From: Jackrogersella multiformis
Taxonomy: Eukaryota; Ascomycota; Sordariomycetes; Xylariales; Hypoxylaceae
Reading direction: 5' to 3'
NCBI GenBank assembly: GCA_902806575.1
Contig: CADCXD010000002.1
Coordinates: 3,162,001-3,226,000 of the forward strand
Length of the DNA: 64,000 nt
This document shows, one piece after another, positions 1 through 12,166 of the stretch. The position numbers were made by a program, and so were the translations under genes. The notes beneath the pieces were generated by a model that was not told the DNA's origin, ran no database searches, and saw only the letters and a program-made list of their open reading frames with translations. Every line of letters begins with the position of its first letter. Within the stretch, counting starts at the first letter, position 1.

Positions 1-194
1 ATTTTCCGTAACTTCTAAACATGCCAGCTTGCTTTAATAGTTATGCACGTGATGCTAAGCTTCGTTTATAGGTTCCTACCTGGTATGCATTTCGATGTGT
101 ATAATCGTATAAAAATTAGCGATAACCTTGCACATACCACAAAATCTACATATTATACGTGACACTCATGCCTTTGTTCAATCTACCTAATGCA

Positions 195-244
195 TATGTA
201 CCTAAGGTAGGTAAGTATTCAAATACTACTTACTTAGGTACATA
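195..244. repeat. 50-bp imperfect palindrome of TAGGTA type
   Basis: The first 12 bases, tatgtacctaag, are the exact reverse complement of the last 12, and the interior is also largely complementary. It is one of the larger hairpin-capable members of the dispersed TAGGTA/CCTAGG motif family in this window. Confidence 0.7.
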
Positions 245-3200
245 GAGAATGGCCGATAAGAAAGCATCCCTTGTCAGTTATTACATGGATCGAGACCGTG
301 GCTGGTGGTTAAAAGTCTAGTATGCAGCTATCCGCATCGAGTCTCCAACCGTGGATTCATGGAGATACCAGGTACCTTAGGTGCTTATGTATGGTACCTG
401 AGTACCTAGGTAAGGTTTGGTCCTAGTCCTTGCCGTTTACGCATATTAGTAGATAATAGTATAGCTTAAGTACCGAACAACTTCATTCCTTAGGTTAAAT
501 CCTATTATTATTCGAATGCATAGAAGATGCGGCTACTTACCTAGGTACATATGTAGCATTATAATACTTGAGTACTTACCGACTTAGGTAGGTATAATCT
601 TTTAAGGTTCTATTACTTCGTCATTTATTACATACGTGTATTATACTTAAGTATATATCGTGTTAAGTAAGTACTTGAGTAGGTTACATTTATACTTCCT
701 TTTTGCCTTTGATATCGTTAAAACCCAACCTGTCTCTGTTTAGATTTCAAAGTTTGACATTCGAAAGCTGTAAATAAATATATATATATATACACCTACC
801 TGGTATAGGCCCACTACATACCAGGTAGGTATCTAAGAGAAGAGTATATTTGGGTCACGATGCCAAGATTTCGAGAGTCAAAGTATTGCTACTTCTCCCC
901 ACAAGTACGGAGTACACGCCATCCTCACGATACTTCAATTCATAGTCCCGCAGGTACCTATATGATCTAAGTACAAGGCACGTATGCAATGCAGCTTCGC
1001 GGCCACTTTAACATACCAGGTAAGGTAGAGAAAATAGTCATGGTCTATTAATAATGCTTGCCAGTTTCGGTACTCGTTCTACTACTTCTTGGATCCATTC
1101 CCACCTCTACAGTTTACAATCTACTGTCTACAGACTCACATTTAGAATTCGGATTTTATAAATGAAATGCCTTCCCAGGTAGATGGTAAGTATGCTGCCT
1201 CGAAACCAACTTATTCCACACGGGGTCTAATATTTACAGTAGTGTATGATCATGTGGTTAGTACAGCAGCAATTCGTCAAAGCCAAGTACCCTTTAGTTG
1301 GGAATGAAGACGAAGTTACGCCTCGCTACACACCCTTTCGTTCTCGTAACGTTAGGTCATCTCAAGCCGACTCAAGTATTACGTGTTGGGTAACTTTTCC
1401 ATATAAGAGTATCTTGGGTATCCATTTTCGCCCTATCTCTTCGCTAGGGTGCTGTCTGTTTGGCATGGTCGTCCATGAAACAGTAACACATATGTAGTCA
1501 TACCGTCGCTCGCATTCACAGATACACGACACTTGCCTTCGAGTAAATTACAGGCCTATCGCCCCTCATCGTATCAAGCACACGAGGCGCGATGCTTACA
1601 AGTATAAACAAGCAATATATCATCATTATGGGGCGGTTATATGCATGCTAACGAAATGAAGGCACATCACTCCATGGTGTCCGATCGGCGAAGTCTGCTA
1701 CCATCTTAATACCTATGATGGGAGTAACTACTTTACCACCAGTTGAGGGCAAGTGAGAGGCTATCACTTATAACTACCTATGTAAGGGAACCAGCTAGTC
1801 GATATAAGCCAATAGCGACCTTGGTGGTACTATCACGAAAGTTGCTCTCTTCCAGCTATAGGTATAGCAAAATCAGAGACGACATGGTATAGTGACTACC
1901 AAGAAAACTTGGTAGATGTACTAGACCAAGCATCGAGCTTGACACACGAGCATCACGAGCTGCCGGTAACGAAGCGAGTCTGTATAACTTGGAGGCAGTC
2001 GTGAATACAGTACTCTTGGGCTTTGATGCGGACGTCGCATCTTGATTTAGTTAGAATCTAGATTCTCTAGAGAGCACGGAAGAAACATGCAATCCGACAT
2101 GTAAGGCCATACTCCTTCAAGTCGGATGTATTGAGATAGCCAGCTACAATCGCCAGGGTCGTTTATTTGGCTTACATCGGTAGATTCTGATGTCATGCGT
2201 CTTCGCCAATTATTGGCCATTGTTCTCAACAGCTAGTCTGGCTAGAAGACTCTAGCTACCTCATATTCAACAGTAGGGTGGTTTCTCGATTGTTATGGCA
2301 CACTATTACCTATCGTACCTAGGTAGGCAAGCTATAACTCTCTCTTCACTAACTTTCTCTTCACTAGAGAGCAATATGTATCTTAAGTTGCGAGAGTAGA
2401 ATTGTCTCAATCTCGAAATACTTAAGTAACATTGCGGCTCTGCGACCATAGTAAGATGATATATGTATGTCCCCTGCGTTCTTGACTAGTCCCCTAGGGC
2501 TTAGTATGAGCCTCCTCATAAGAGGGTCGAATATAAGCTGACTGAACTTTGTGACTGCTCTACCTTGGCGAGGAATGAAGACATCTCCCACGTAGTCTCT
2601 CAAGATCAGCAGATCGGAAAACATACTAGAACGTCAAACGCCGAGAGACCAAGAGACTGCAAAGAAAAGTGAGTACACGAACGAAGGCACCTTTAGCGGC
2701 CCGCAGATCCAAGATCTACCAATACCGAAAACCGTTTCTCGCCGAGACCTCATAGGTTAATGACGAGTCTCGCTATTCATCTCATAACCGCCAGCATGAT
2801 TAAGTCGCCATAGGCTGCCTTCGACGTAGCAATTTTCATCTGGTCTCCTTCAATGCTTGATCGACGGCTAGGCGATACCGCAACGGTCCACTTCTAACAC
2901 GACTTGTTCATGTGTTTTCATGTGTTTTTCAAAAGGACAAAATCATTGAAACTATGGAGGTAACAGCCTGTCGGAACACCGTTTGAGACACGTACATCAA
3001 CATCGGGTACAGGGTCGTGTATAAATGCAATTAGTCGTAGTGCTATGGGTAAGGGGATTGATGCCTACCTAGGTACCTAAGGTAGGTACATAAGGTACCC
3101 ACCTTGTACGGTAATTGATTCTCTTTGGATGTGCGTAATAATATACAGTTCCTCGAAAGCTACACCAACACGGGTGTTGTGCATACACCCCTGGCTCGCC

Positions 3201-3806
3201 TCTCCTCGACATCCATTTCCATTCTTCGAGAAACAACTTGAAATATAAACTGTTACCTAGTACTGTGTTTCCGGAAACTAGCTACATATGTCCTGCAGAC
3301 GATATCACGATGATGTAACGGGATCTAGAATTTAAAGACTACCTAGTCTAATATAGCCGAACAATTCGATAAAATTCAGTGTTAGTTATATATATAGATA
3401 GTTAGACTTTACGGAGTTAAGAAGATCGTAGTAAGATACCTACACGATCCTTGTTGCGTACCTAGGCACTTATTAATAGTCGATACTCGATCGAGACATC
3501 GAGGAAGTTCTAAGGTTTGTCCTGCTGACCACGAACTTGTTTGGTTGAGTCCGCCTAGCCTAGCCTAGTGTCGTTAGAATGTTTAAGTCTCCCGGTGGAC
3601 TGAATATGCTCTCACCTCATAACTTGGACTGCTTGAACTATGACGGATTTGACGACTGGCAGAGTGTGGAGATGAAGATAAAGTTGACATGGCCTTTAAA
3701 TGGGTGCACCTACACTATGTATATCATGCATAATAAAATTACAGGCATCCATGGTTGACAATCGCGTCGAACCTAGGACATTTTACTAAGGGGTAGGTGA
3801 GAAACG

Positions 3807-3841
<35 letters not shown>
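3807..3841. repeat. (ATCA)n microsatellite
   Basis: About eight uninterrupted copies of a 4-bp unit lie in non-coding DNA. A simple slippage repeat with no visible function. Confidence 0.9.
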
Positions 3842-3842
<1 letters not shown>

Positions 3843-5728
3843 TTACCGGCAGCGGCTAACATAGTCATCGGCTATCAGGGATGCTAGAGATTTGGCATTC
3901 TATTTAATCGCATCGTCGTTTCTCGCGAATAGAGACCTAATCTAGATGGATGTTGCAGGTTGGTAGTTTCGCCTGCCGCCTACACCCCGGTATTCCCGAC
4001 GTATGAAGCAACTCAGCCGCCGGCTCCTCGCTGTTCTAGCGACTATCATGGTGTTTAATATAATCCCTAGGGCGTTTAGGACATAGCTATCCCGTGGGTA
4101 TTTTGAGGCTATCAAAGTCGCAAGTCGCGCTCTGAAATTATTTAGGTTAGGATTGATGTAGCGTGCCGCCATGGCGGAATCATTGATGAAGCTTATCCTG
4201 CGGTTAGGTACCTACACTAGGTATGCATTAGTCTCGCGCTACTACCTACCTAGCCTACCTATGTACTATAAGTCGAGGTTACAATGCTAAATCTCGAGGT
4301 CTGTTCTTGAGGGGTTCGGTATGTGTCTTGTGCGTCTTCGGGTTTCGGGAGGGTAATCTAAACGTCTGATATCACGAGCTCAACGCTCACGAGAAAAATC
4401 GGGGGTTGAAGATCGATAACATTGAACGGATGTGCTGGATTCGCGATGTTCTCGAGCGGGCCAGGGCTGATACTAGGCTCTTGGCAAGTTTCAACAATGT
4501 TGGATTACATACCTAGTACATATGGTGAACAGTTGGCAGGGATATTGTTCCCGCTCTGTTTGTCAAGAGCTGAAGATCCGGCTCGTCGGTAGGTCGAGCC
4601 ACCGACTGTTGTTTACCTAGTTTTACCAGCTTACTACTAGCAATTACCATACTTATGTACCTACTTACCTACCTGGTAATGATGCCTAGCATCGAAGTCG
4701 AGACTCATTTAGACTGCAATATCACGGTGAGACGTCGCGGCCATGAAGATACCATTCTAAACATTTTATGTTTTTGAGCTAATATGCCGTACGATATCTA
4801 TATATACCCATACCCTCGAGAGAGCTAGGTAACTAGTGTAGTGTAGATAGATCGATGCCGTTCCTCAAGCAGCCAATGGATACCTAGGTTGGTAGGTAGA
4901 TAATAAAATAAGGCTATTACGACACCTATGTTTTATACAAGTGAAACCAAACATGGCAATCTGGTCTGAACTATTACCCGCTTTCGTATCGTGATATTGA
5001 GAGATCTCTGGGACTTGGCAGGCTGGCAGGCTGGCAGGTTGAATTCTTTGGCGTGAGGCTCGAAAACACATCAAGGCCCGAACAGACCTCGAGAAAGAAA
5101 CAATAAGGATGTACGGAACAAAACAAGGAGAGATTATACGGGGTATGGATTATGTTGTAATATCTAGGTACCTAGGTAGGTACTTGAGTTCCTTAACCCG
5201 GCAACTTGTAGGTATGGATGTAGAGAATACACGAGTCATGTCGGGGTAATGCTGGTAAATATGCCTAGGGGCAGCGAAGGAGCTAAGTTACTTATACCTA
5301 ATATAGCAGAGCCGCTAGAGGCTGAAGGGAAAGGGCAAGAGGGCAAGGGGGAAAGAAGGGGTTTTAAGGTTCCATGCTAGTCAGGGGGTTTTAAAGATGT
5401 TAAAGACGCACTACGTCTGGCGGGGTTAAAAATGATCGAAATGAGCCAATGAGAACCCCTGTTGATTGAGTAAGCGCGTCTCTGTAACACGGTGAAGCAA
5501 CGTCAATACAAAACCCAACCAAATGTCAAACCAAATTCCCGACACAGACCTTTTTTTTTATTTTTCCTTTCTCAACCTTTCTCTATTCTACCTCGAAACC
5601 TCGAAACAGCGAAGCCGCACGAGGCCAACCACAGATATATCCCGACTCTCTATATCTCGGTATTAAGTAGCTTCGGTCTTAAGTACTGATCATGTCTGCT
5701 TTAGGACTCCTATCTACTTTAGGACTCC

Positions 5729-5797
5729 AGCATCTATGCAGCATCTATGCAGCATCTATGCAGCATCTATGCAGCATCTATGCAACATCTATGCAAC
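5729..5797. repeat. 11-bp tandem repeat, about six copies
   Basis: The unit agcatctatgc is repeated head to tail; the last copies change g to a (aacatctatgc). The copies abut with no spacers, so this is a minisatellite and not a CRISPR array. It lies inside a short open frame that I do not regard as a gene. Confidence 0.85.
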
Positions 5798-5965
5798 ATG
5801 CTAGAGCCTTCTTAAAAACCAAAATCCATATCGTAGCATCAAAACTGCTGCTAAACGTGCTCTGCTACTTAATTCTCCGACGTCCATACGACATCGAGAA
5901 GAGCTCGGCTACTTTATCCGAATATGACTTCTACTACCTTGATAATTAAGGTAGTGCGATATAAA

Positions 5966-5968
<3 letters not shown>

Positions 5969-6005
<37 letters not shown>
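5969..6005. repeat. (GA)n microsatellite
   Basis: An uninterrupted dinucleotide run of about 18 units in non-coding DNA. Confidence 0.95.
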
Positions 6006-6008
<3 letters not shown>

Positions 6009-6266
6009 TGTGAGAGAGGGCCCCTCTTCTCTGTAACATGCGCGAGAGACCGCTCTTTTCTAGGTACCTACACTATTCCAATCGAAACGGACATGGGGTA
6101 CGATGGAACCATAGAAGGGAAAACAAAAGTGCATCCCGTCTAGATCTGGATATCTTTCATGTCTGTCAACCTTATATGGCCATGGCTTGCGTCATACCCG
6201 ATACTACTAGGTAGTAGCCGTGCAGTACCCAGTAGCTTTGATTTCTAAGATGGATATGAGATGTTA

Positions 6267-6310
6267 GACTCGAGTCGAGTCGAGCCGAGTCAAGTCAAGT
6301 CAAGTCGAGG
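6267..6310. repeat. 5-bp GAGTC-type tandem repeat
   Basis: About eight consecutive 5-bp units alternate between gagtc, gagcc and aagtc. The variants fall into blocks, as expected for a decaying slippage array. Confidence 0.8.
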
Positions 6311-7289
6311 CTACTTTGCTAGAACGTTATGGAAGCCGTCCTGCTCTCTAGGTATGATTTAGGTGTACCAGCACCGGCTAGTAGTATATTCTTGAGCGGC
6401 GTGCCGTTGATATACTTCAAAGCTCGACCTTCTTTAGGCGGCTGCTCGAGTTCGTATGTTTTCGAGATCGCTTTGGACAACACGCAACGGACCTCATCTA
6501 CTCTCAGCGTCCGCCCCGGCTAGGCCTGGCTATGTTGGATGGTAGATACGAATGGAATTCAACCTAGCGCATCAAAGCCAAGATTATGCTTCCGTTCTCG
6601 TCGCATACACCCCCGTCCCCCATCTTAAGCTCATGTAACAGGGCTATAGTCGAAGAGGTGTACTATGTAATGCGAGGTGTGGTAGTGCCCACCCCCGGCA
6701 ACGTTAACCCTAGTTCTCGCCTAGGATGTGTCGGCCGAGTATCATGGTCCAGAGAAGATGCGTTATCGTTATTATCCTCCTTATGTCTCACTTATTCTTG
6801 CTTCCCTTCTTTTGTTTTGTTCTTCCTTTACCATCGTATAGGTTCAACTAACTATATCACTGACAACGCTGTTGCGAGCCTCCTTTTCTTTCATTTCTTC
6901 GCAGCTAGCGACCACTTTCTTTCATTGTCCAACTGGCTTGGCTGCTTACACTCTTTTGAATAATTACCTTCGTCGTCGGTGTTATTTGGGTTAATCTACG
7001 ACTATCTATTCGTTTTCTTTTTTGGTTCATCTATATAATCCTTGAGCGTGACGAGAGCGAGCTCGACAAGCAACTTATTAGAGATATCAAGCCATAAGCC
7101 ACATCGATATATTCGAATACCCGATTTATTAGCACGGCAACTTTCAACAACTACTTCGATTCTTGAAGCAGCACGGTCTGCCTATTTATACAACCCTTTT
7201 TTTTTTTTTCTTCTTCGAAACTTCGATTCTTGACGTAGCGTCATCTTTATCACTCTCACAACCATACACCTTCCATAAAATAATAAGAC

Positions 7290-8379
7290 ATGATGTCACC
7301 AACGATGCAATTAACAACGTCTTCCGGGGTTCCGTACGCGCCCACGAGCGATTCCCTCGATCGTCATGAGTATGGAATTACCAAGAATAGGAAACTATCA
7401 GCCTCAACTGGCGGGGGAAGAGCTTGGAGTGAAGACGAGGTAAGCGAAAAGTCTAGCCTCCGTCCTGTACAACAGAAGCATACGAGTAGTATGGTTCGTG
7501 TTTTGTAGCGGGGACTAATACGTGTGACGGAAATAGGAGGTATACCTGCTTCAAACTCGCCTTCAGAAGATGCCGTACAAACACATCGCTGCTCACTTGA
7601 AGAAGACTGAGCTGGCGTGCCGCCTTCACTATCACCAGCTTAGCCATGGGAGCAGCCGCCGCAAGCGCACTACATCCGTGTCTTCAGGTTCTTCCACGGG
7701 GCATTCGCCTATATTGCCGGCTAATGTTCCGTCGCCCATCCACGAGTCTTCCCCGCGCGATGACTCTCCGCCTATGAGTGCTGGCGGCCACGATGCTGAC
7801 TCGCCGAACTATACGACCTCGATCCAGCTTCCTAGTATCCTGACGAGTACTAATGTCTCGCCCCGCCTCCCAGCTATTCTGCCGAAGCCATCATCGATTA
7901 CCCTTGCGGGAACTGCCCCCGGAGCTTCGTGTAGCTATCCGGTTCCCGTCCAAGATACATCTCGATCGCTGGCTCCGTCTCCTTTCCCTCAGCCGTCGCC
8001 AATCGGCCAGGCACCAGTTTTGCGACTCGATTGCTCCCTTCCGCCACCTTCGGCTCACGTGGATATTCCTAGGCTCCAGTCCATCTACGCCGCGCATAGG
8101 TCTTCGTTCTGGGCTTCCATCGCATCTGAGTATGGTTCGGGAATCAGCCCAATTGTCTTGGAGCAGGTGTGGAAGGCGACTGTTCTTGCTATAGGTGGCC
8201 AAACTCCTATTACGCCGGTCACCAGTCCCAACGACCGCGAAAACATCTACGAGAAGCAAGACAAGACACGTATCAGTGCAATTCTGGGTATCGACGCCAA
8301 CCCGCGAAGTCCGAAAGAAAGAGAACTAGTCCGGCGATTAGAAGAAGAACGGAGCGTCGGCGTGGCCGCGGGTGCTTAG
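7290..8379 (+). CDS. Myb/SANT-like DNA-binding domain protein
   Basis: Predicted nuclear protein of 330 aa from two exons, 7290-7439 and 7537-8379; the 97-nt phase-0 intron has a gtaagc donor and an aaatag acceptor. Joining them creates a short Myb/SANT-like segment at residues 44-83: RAWSEDE from exon 1, then a helix-rich stretch with LQKMPYKHIAAHLKKTELAC and CRLHYHQLSHG from exon 2. The intron cuts the domain right after the acidic SEDE. The remainder is Ser/Pro-rich, low complexity and probably disordered, with a short folded patch near residues 230-265. Proteins of this layout are common in filamentous ascomycetes and are presumed transcription or chromatin factors; no specific target can be read from the sequence. 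The start at 7290 is the first ATG in frame, and a second ATG follows directly. The domain call is good; the function is inferred. Confidence 0.82.
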
Positions 8380-9568
8380 TGAAAAAGATCATGGTAGCCC
8401 GTTCGGTATCAATATCCCAGGTCAGCCTTGTTGGTTAGGCCAGTACTGCACGTGGCACCAAGGTCAGTCTTGTCTTCGGGGTAAGCTATTGATATGATTC
8501 ATACAATAACTATCCCCGTCTCATCTGCCTTGGCCTTGTATGCTTCTGGTTTTCCTTTTCCATCTCGACCCGTTCTCGATTTACATATCATTGCTATTCT
8601 GAAATATGCAGTGGCTGCCCATGCGACCATCCTGAATAAACAATATCATCACCATTTTTATATTGAATTTCAGCGGCATGGGGGAGGGGCCAGACTGGCT
8701 TCGAAGCTAGAACATTTCAGCATTTTTTTGTGGATAGGATAGCGTGGCGATATTTCTTTTCTTTTGCACATGGAAACTTCCAACATAGCAGGGGATATTC
8801 TGGATATCTCAGTTTCGATCTATTGGACAGCAAGGAGGCTCGTCGACAGAATTAGGCGGGATAGCGGGTGTAGGAGGTGACAAGAGGGTGATTAAAAGGA
8901 GGATGATGTGTGAAACGGCCGCCAGATATGATTTAGTTGAACATGTATGTATGACGGGATGGATATTTACTTTTTCCTCTGTCTGCATGATTTACGATCT
9001 CGCAAATACAATACCCCAATGTTTCTGGGAGTGGAATTCTGTACATTATCTTATTTTATCTTATTTTATTTTATTTTTCAGCTCGGGGGGAGCAAACATG
9101 TATGTTTTCACACGAGGTCTAAGCAGACCTCAGTCAAGACCTTTTAACTAAAGCGAAGAGGAAAAGAAGATTCATCACTCCTTAAGAGATAATTGCTGGC
9201 CCAGCTCAGTTGTGATTCGGCTCAGGCTTGCTTGGTAGGGCGGACTTTCGCAGATACAATCGATTGTCCCGAGTATTTAAGCTGCACGAATCTCAATCGT
9301 AACTTATTTCATGAATCAATCAATCTGTAAATTCTGAAATCTACGGATTGCCTCTCTATTTTTCTCATTCGCAAATGTCCAGCGTCGGAGTTGACTTTAA
9401 TGTTATAGTTGCTGTTCTGCATACAAAGCGATTCGATAGATACATAGTCGTCTAGAGCTTTACTACACACCCAAAACTTAGCGCCTTCTCCTCACCTTAC
9501 CTAGGATAGCTCAAACCTGATGATAGGTAGAAATCCTTACTGCCCGAGACACAGATACGAGCACAAAT
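8380..9568. other. Intergenic region
   Basis: Contains the presumed 3' UTR of the Myb-like gene and the promoter of the next gene. Only short unsupported ORFs are present; a TTATTTTATTTTATTT run lies near 9058-9077. Confidence 0.6.
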
Positions 9569-11183
9569 ATGGAGGACCCCGAAACCGAGCACACCGGGGA
9601 AGCAGAGGTTCCAATAGAGGCTATTCAGGTGGTAGATCCTGAAGTCCTTGCCAGTTCGGACCCCCTCCTCTCTTTTCTCTCCGTCCAAAGGATCAAGCGT
9701 GTTAATAGCCATGTGAACAACAGAACTCCCTCCCGGGACCCGGGTCTTGACGATCGCCGCCCACGGCGTTAGCTTCTGGACCCGGACGGCCCGTCTCGAC
9801 GTCGAGGAACACGGATCCCGCAAGGCGTATTTCCTGAAGGTGATTCAGATTGATATTCCCATCTCCCACGAGTTCTTCCTCTCGCGAGCGCTATAGTAGT
9901 TTCCGCGTCGTAGAACCCCCTTTGCGACACGAGCACCTGGGCTGGGCAAGGGAAAATTAACTATCTGGTTTGACTGACTGCGTACACAGACGTCGTCCGG
10001 CGATCTCGGCAGGGCCATGATGTCGAGCGAGTACCGAGGCATGGCCCGGATCCGCGGCGTCGCGCCGACCCTCGTGCCGGCGCCCGTCGCGTGGGCACGT
10101 ACGCCGGCATGCCGGCCGTGCACTTCCTGCTGTGCGAGTTCCGCCGCATGACGGGCGACACCCCGCCCGCCGGCGCGCTCGCCGAGAGGGTCGCCGAGCT
10201 GCACCGGAGGAGTGGTGGCGGTGGCGGAAAGTTCGGATCCGACGGCCCGACGTTCCACGGCAATGTGCGCGTCGAGCACGGCTGGTCCGACTCCTGGGAG
10301 GATTACTTCGCGAGGACGACGAGGGTGCTTTTGGAGCTGGAGCTGGGTGCGCGGGTGAGCTGGTTTTCTCTGCATATCACGTTTTCCTGCCTGTCGAGTA
10401 CCTCTACCTAGGTGCTTATGAGGTTATTGGGTATTCTTGTTTGCGCGCTTGCTTACCTGCTACGTGTACGTCCAGGGGCCGAGCGAGGAGATCAAACAGA
10501 TGACAGCGCCATTCTTCGAGAAGGTGATACCGCGACTCCTCCGGCCGCTTGAGACGGGCGACCGCTCGATCCAGCCGACTCTCATCCACGGCGACTTATG
10601 GCACGGCAACGCGGAGACGGACGCGGAGACGGGGCACCCCATCGTCTTCGACGCGGCGTCCTTCTACGCCCACAACGAGTGTAAGATTCCTGCGGGCTTC
10701 TCCGGAGGCTTAGGCATAACCGCCTGTCTACGCCGAACTGTCAAGCTGATAGAAGAACGAGAATAGACGAGCTGGGCGTGTGGCGGCAGCCGTGGAATAA
10801 GATCAACGAGGCCTACCGGGATGAATACCACAAGCATTTCCCCAAGGCGCGTCCCGAGGAGGACTGGGACGATCGCAATGCTTTATACGCGATGTAGGTT
10901 TCCTCCGCGTCCTAAATTTCATCTCGTTCATGTTTTATTGGAAATTACTCTCCCATGGGAACAAGTGCTAAGGACGGTGAGAATGGTAGCCGGGTCAACA
11001 TTCTCGACTCTATACTCTACAGGGACGATCCGAGCTACCGAGAGATGTAAGTGAGCCGGCCGGAAATTCACGACTTGCAGTGTACTAAGTTGCTATCCTA
11101 GGCTGATATCTGGCATGCGCGAGCTCGTCGACAAATTCCCCGGTGGTTTCGAGGGATGGGAAGCAGGTCAAAAACATGCTTAG
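9569..11183 (+). pseudogene. Fructosamine-3-kinase family gene with apparent frameshift
   Basis: Family members phosphorylate ketoamine-glycated lysines in the cytosol so that the sugar is released (protein deglycation); they share the kinase/APH fold. Exons deduced from family conservation: 9569-9653, 9724-9839, 9990-10354, 10476-10680, 10767-10893, 10990-11046, 11102-11183. Visible family motifs are HGVSFWTRTARL with YFLK (exon 2), HFLLCEFR (exon 3), the catalytic HGDLWHGN with FDAASFYAHNE (exon 4) and DKFPGGFEGWEA at the C-terminus. All intron phases agree except that exon 3 is 365 nt where 366 is required: at 10092-10096 the frame reads ...VAW, then jumps by one base to GTY..., as if one G of a TGGGG run were missing. 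With the reading frame intact the protein would be about 345 aa, normal for fungal homologues. The break is either a true inactivating mutation or an assembly error. The donors at 9654 (gttcgg) and 9840 (gtgatt) are weak, so the first two junctions are less sure. Confidence 0.72.
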
Positions 11184-12166
11184 AAGAGATGATGCTCTAC
11201 CGATACACCACGTCCATTCTTACCTAGGTATCGTACGACCACTTAACTATTCCTTACCCCTTGCTACCTATATAATGCTACGTGTGAGATAAATATGTGA
11301 CCTTCCGCGACGAGACTCGAATAATTCCCTATCTGTTCAGGTTTGGAAGGTCCTCGCTATGAGCACAACACGTACATACCTTTCCACTCGAGTCAAATAC
11401 CCCCTTAGGTAGATTTCGATTTAGGCATACCTTGATAGCTCCAACTTGCCTACCTACCTACTTAGATGCTTATATGACAAACGAACGCATGATATTTGAT
11501 CAGATCACGAGCCTCCTACCCGGAGATCAAGAAATGGGCGTGTAAATCTCATTGGTGCCATTACTAGGCACTCGCCTTAGCTAACCGACCGCTTAGTCTC
11601 TGCATGCAGCAACAACTCCACATTCCCCTCGTCCTCCACCGACGTACGTCGGCCCACGCTCGGCTTGGAGAACCTGGGACCCTGATGGGGCCAAACGCCG
11701 GCTTTAGTTAGAGAGCCCCAGAAGGCGTTCGAAACTATGTTGTAATGGCTAGACCATGACGCTTGCTCGGTAAAGACGGTTAACCTAGAGTGACCAGTCG
11801 TCTCTCGCGCATTTGAAATTACCACCTTCGTATACAATAATAAAACTACCTAAGGGTAGATAACCGAGTCAACTCCGCTCCGGGGCCCGGGCTTTATGCC
11901 CGTCTCCTCGAAATATCGCCAGGTCGCTATGTTAAACCTCCGAGTATCGAAATCGTCACCCCATCGATTGGATCGAAACAAACTTCCCGTCCACTTTGCT
12001 GTGCCTTTTACCCCGCAGCAGACACCGTCTAGACTTGTAGACGATACATCTTAAAATTTTTCTTAAAACGAATCGTCCCCAGTATTATTTCCGGAGTTCT
12101 GTCTTGGGCCAAGGCTCGCTGCTATATTTCATACTCGCACGAAAACAGTACTAGAAGTAGTTCAAC
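11184..12166. other. Intergenic region, with one unassigned GC-richer patch
   Basis: Carries TAGGTA blocks near 11222, 11404 and 11448. A GC-richer patch at 11577-11837 is open on the minus strand (86 codons) but matches nothing I recognise and has no clear partners. The end of the region is the promoter of the dehydratase gene. Confidence 0.5.

Larger units (their letters stand above)
1..7289. other. Gene-free, repeat-rich region
   Basis: No ORF in any frame of these 7.3 kb resembles a known protein, and the longest ones have no coding character or splice partners. The sequence is AT-rich and packed with short blocks built from CCTAGG, GGTACC and TAGGTA (for example around 196-244, 358-412, 3063-3103, 5164-5190), plus simple tandem repeats annotated separately. 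The last part (about 6600-7289) is pyrimidine-rich on the plus strand and is probably promoter and 5' leader of the following gene. A relic gene mutated beyond recognition cannot be excluded. Confidence 0.6.

Noticed and set aside
5729..5797. Possible CRISPR array from regularly repeated 11-bp units
   Set aside because: The units are directly abutted with no spacers, and the genome is eukaryotic; this is a minisatellite.
6586..6963. 125-codon plus-strand ORF
   Set aside because: Pyrimidine-rich leader-type sequence giving Leu/Phe/Ser-rich translation; more likely promoter/5' UTR of the Myb-like gene.
10084..10145. An intron that would remove the frameshift in the fructosamine kinase gene
   Set aside because: Any GT..AG pair here is too short or would delete the conserved VAWGTY-HFLLCEF stretch, which is present on both sides of the shift.
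11577..11837. 86-codon minus-strand ORF in a GC-richer patch
   Set aside because: No domain, no supporting splice sites and no family resemblance; left as unassigned.
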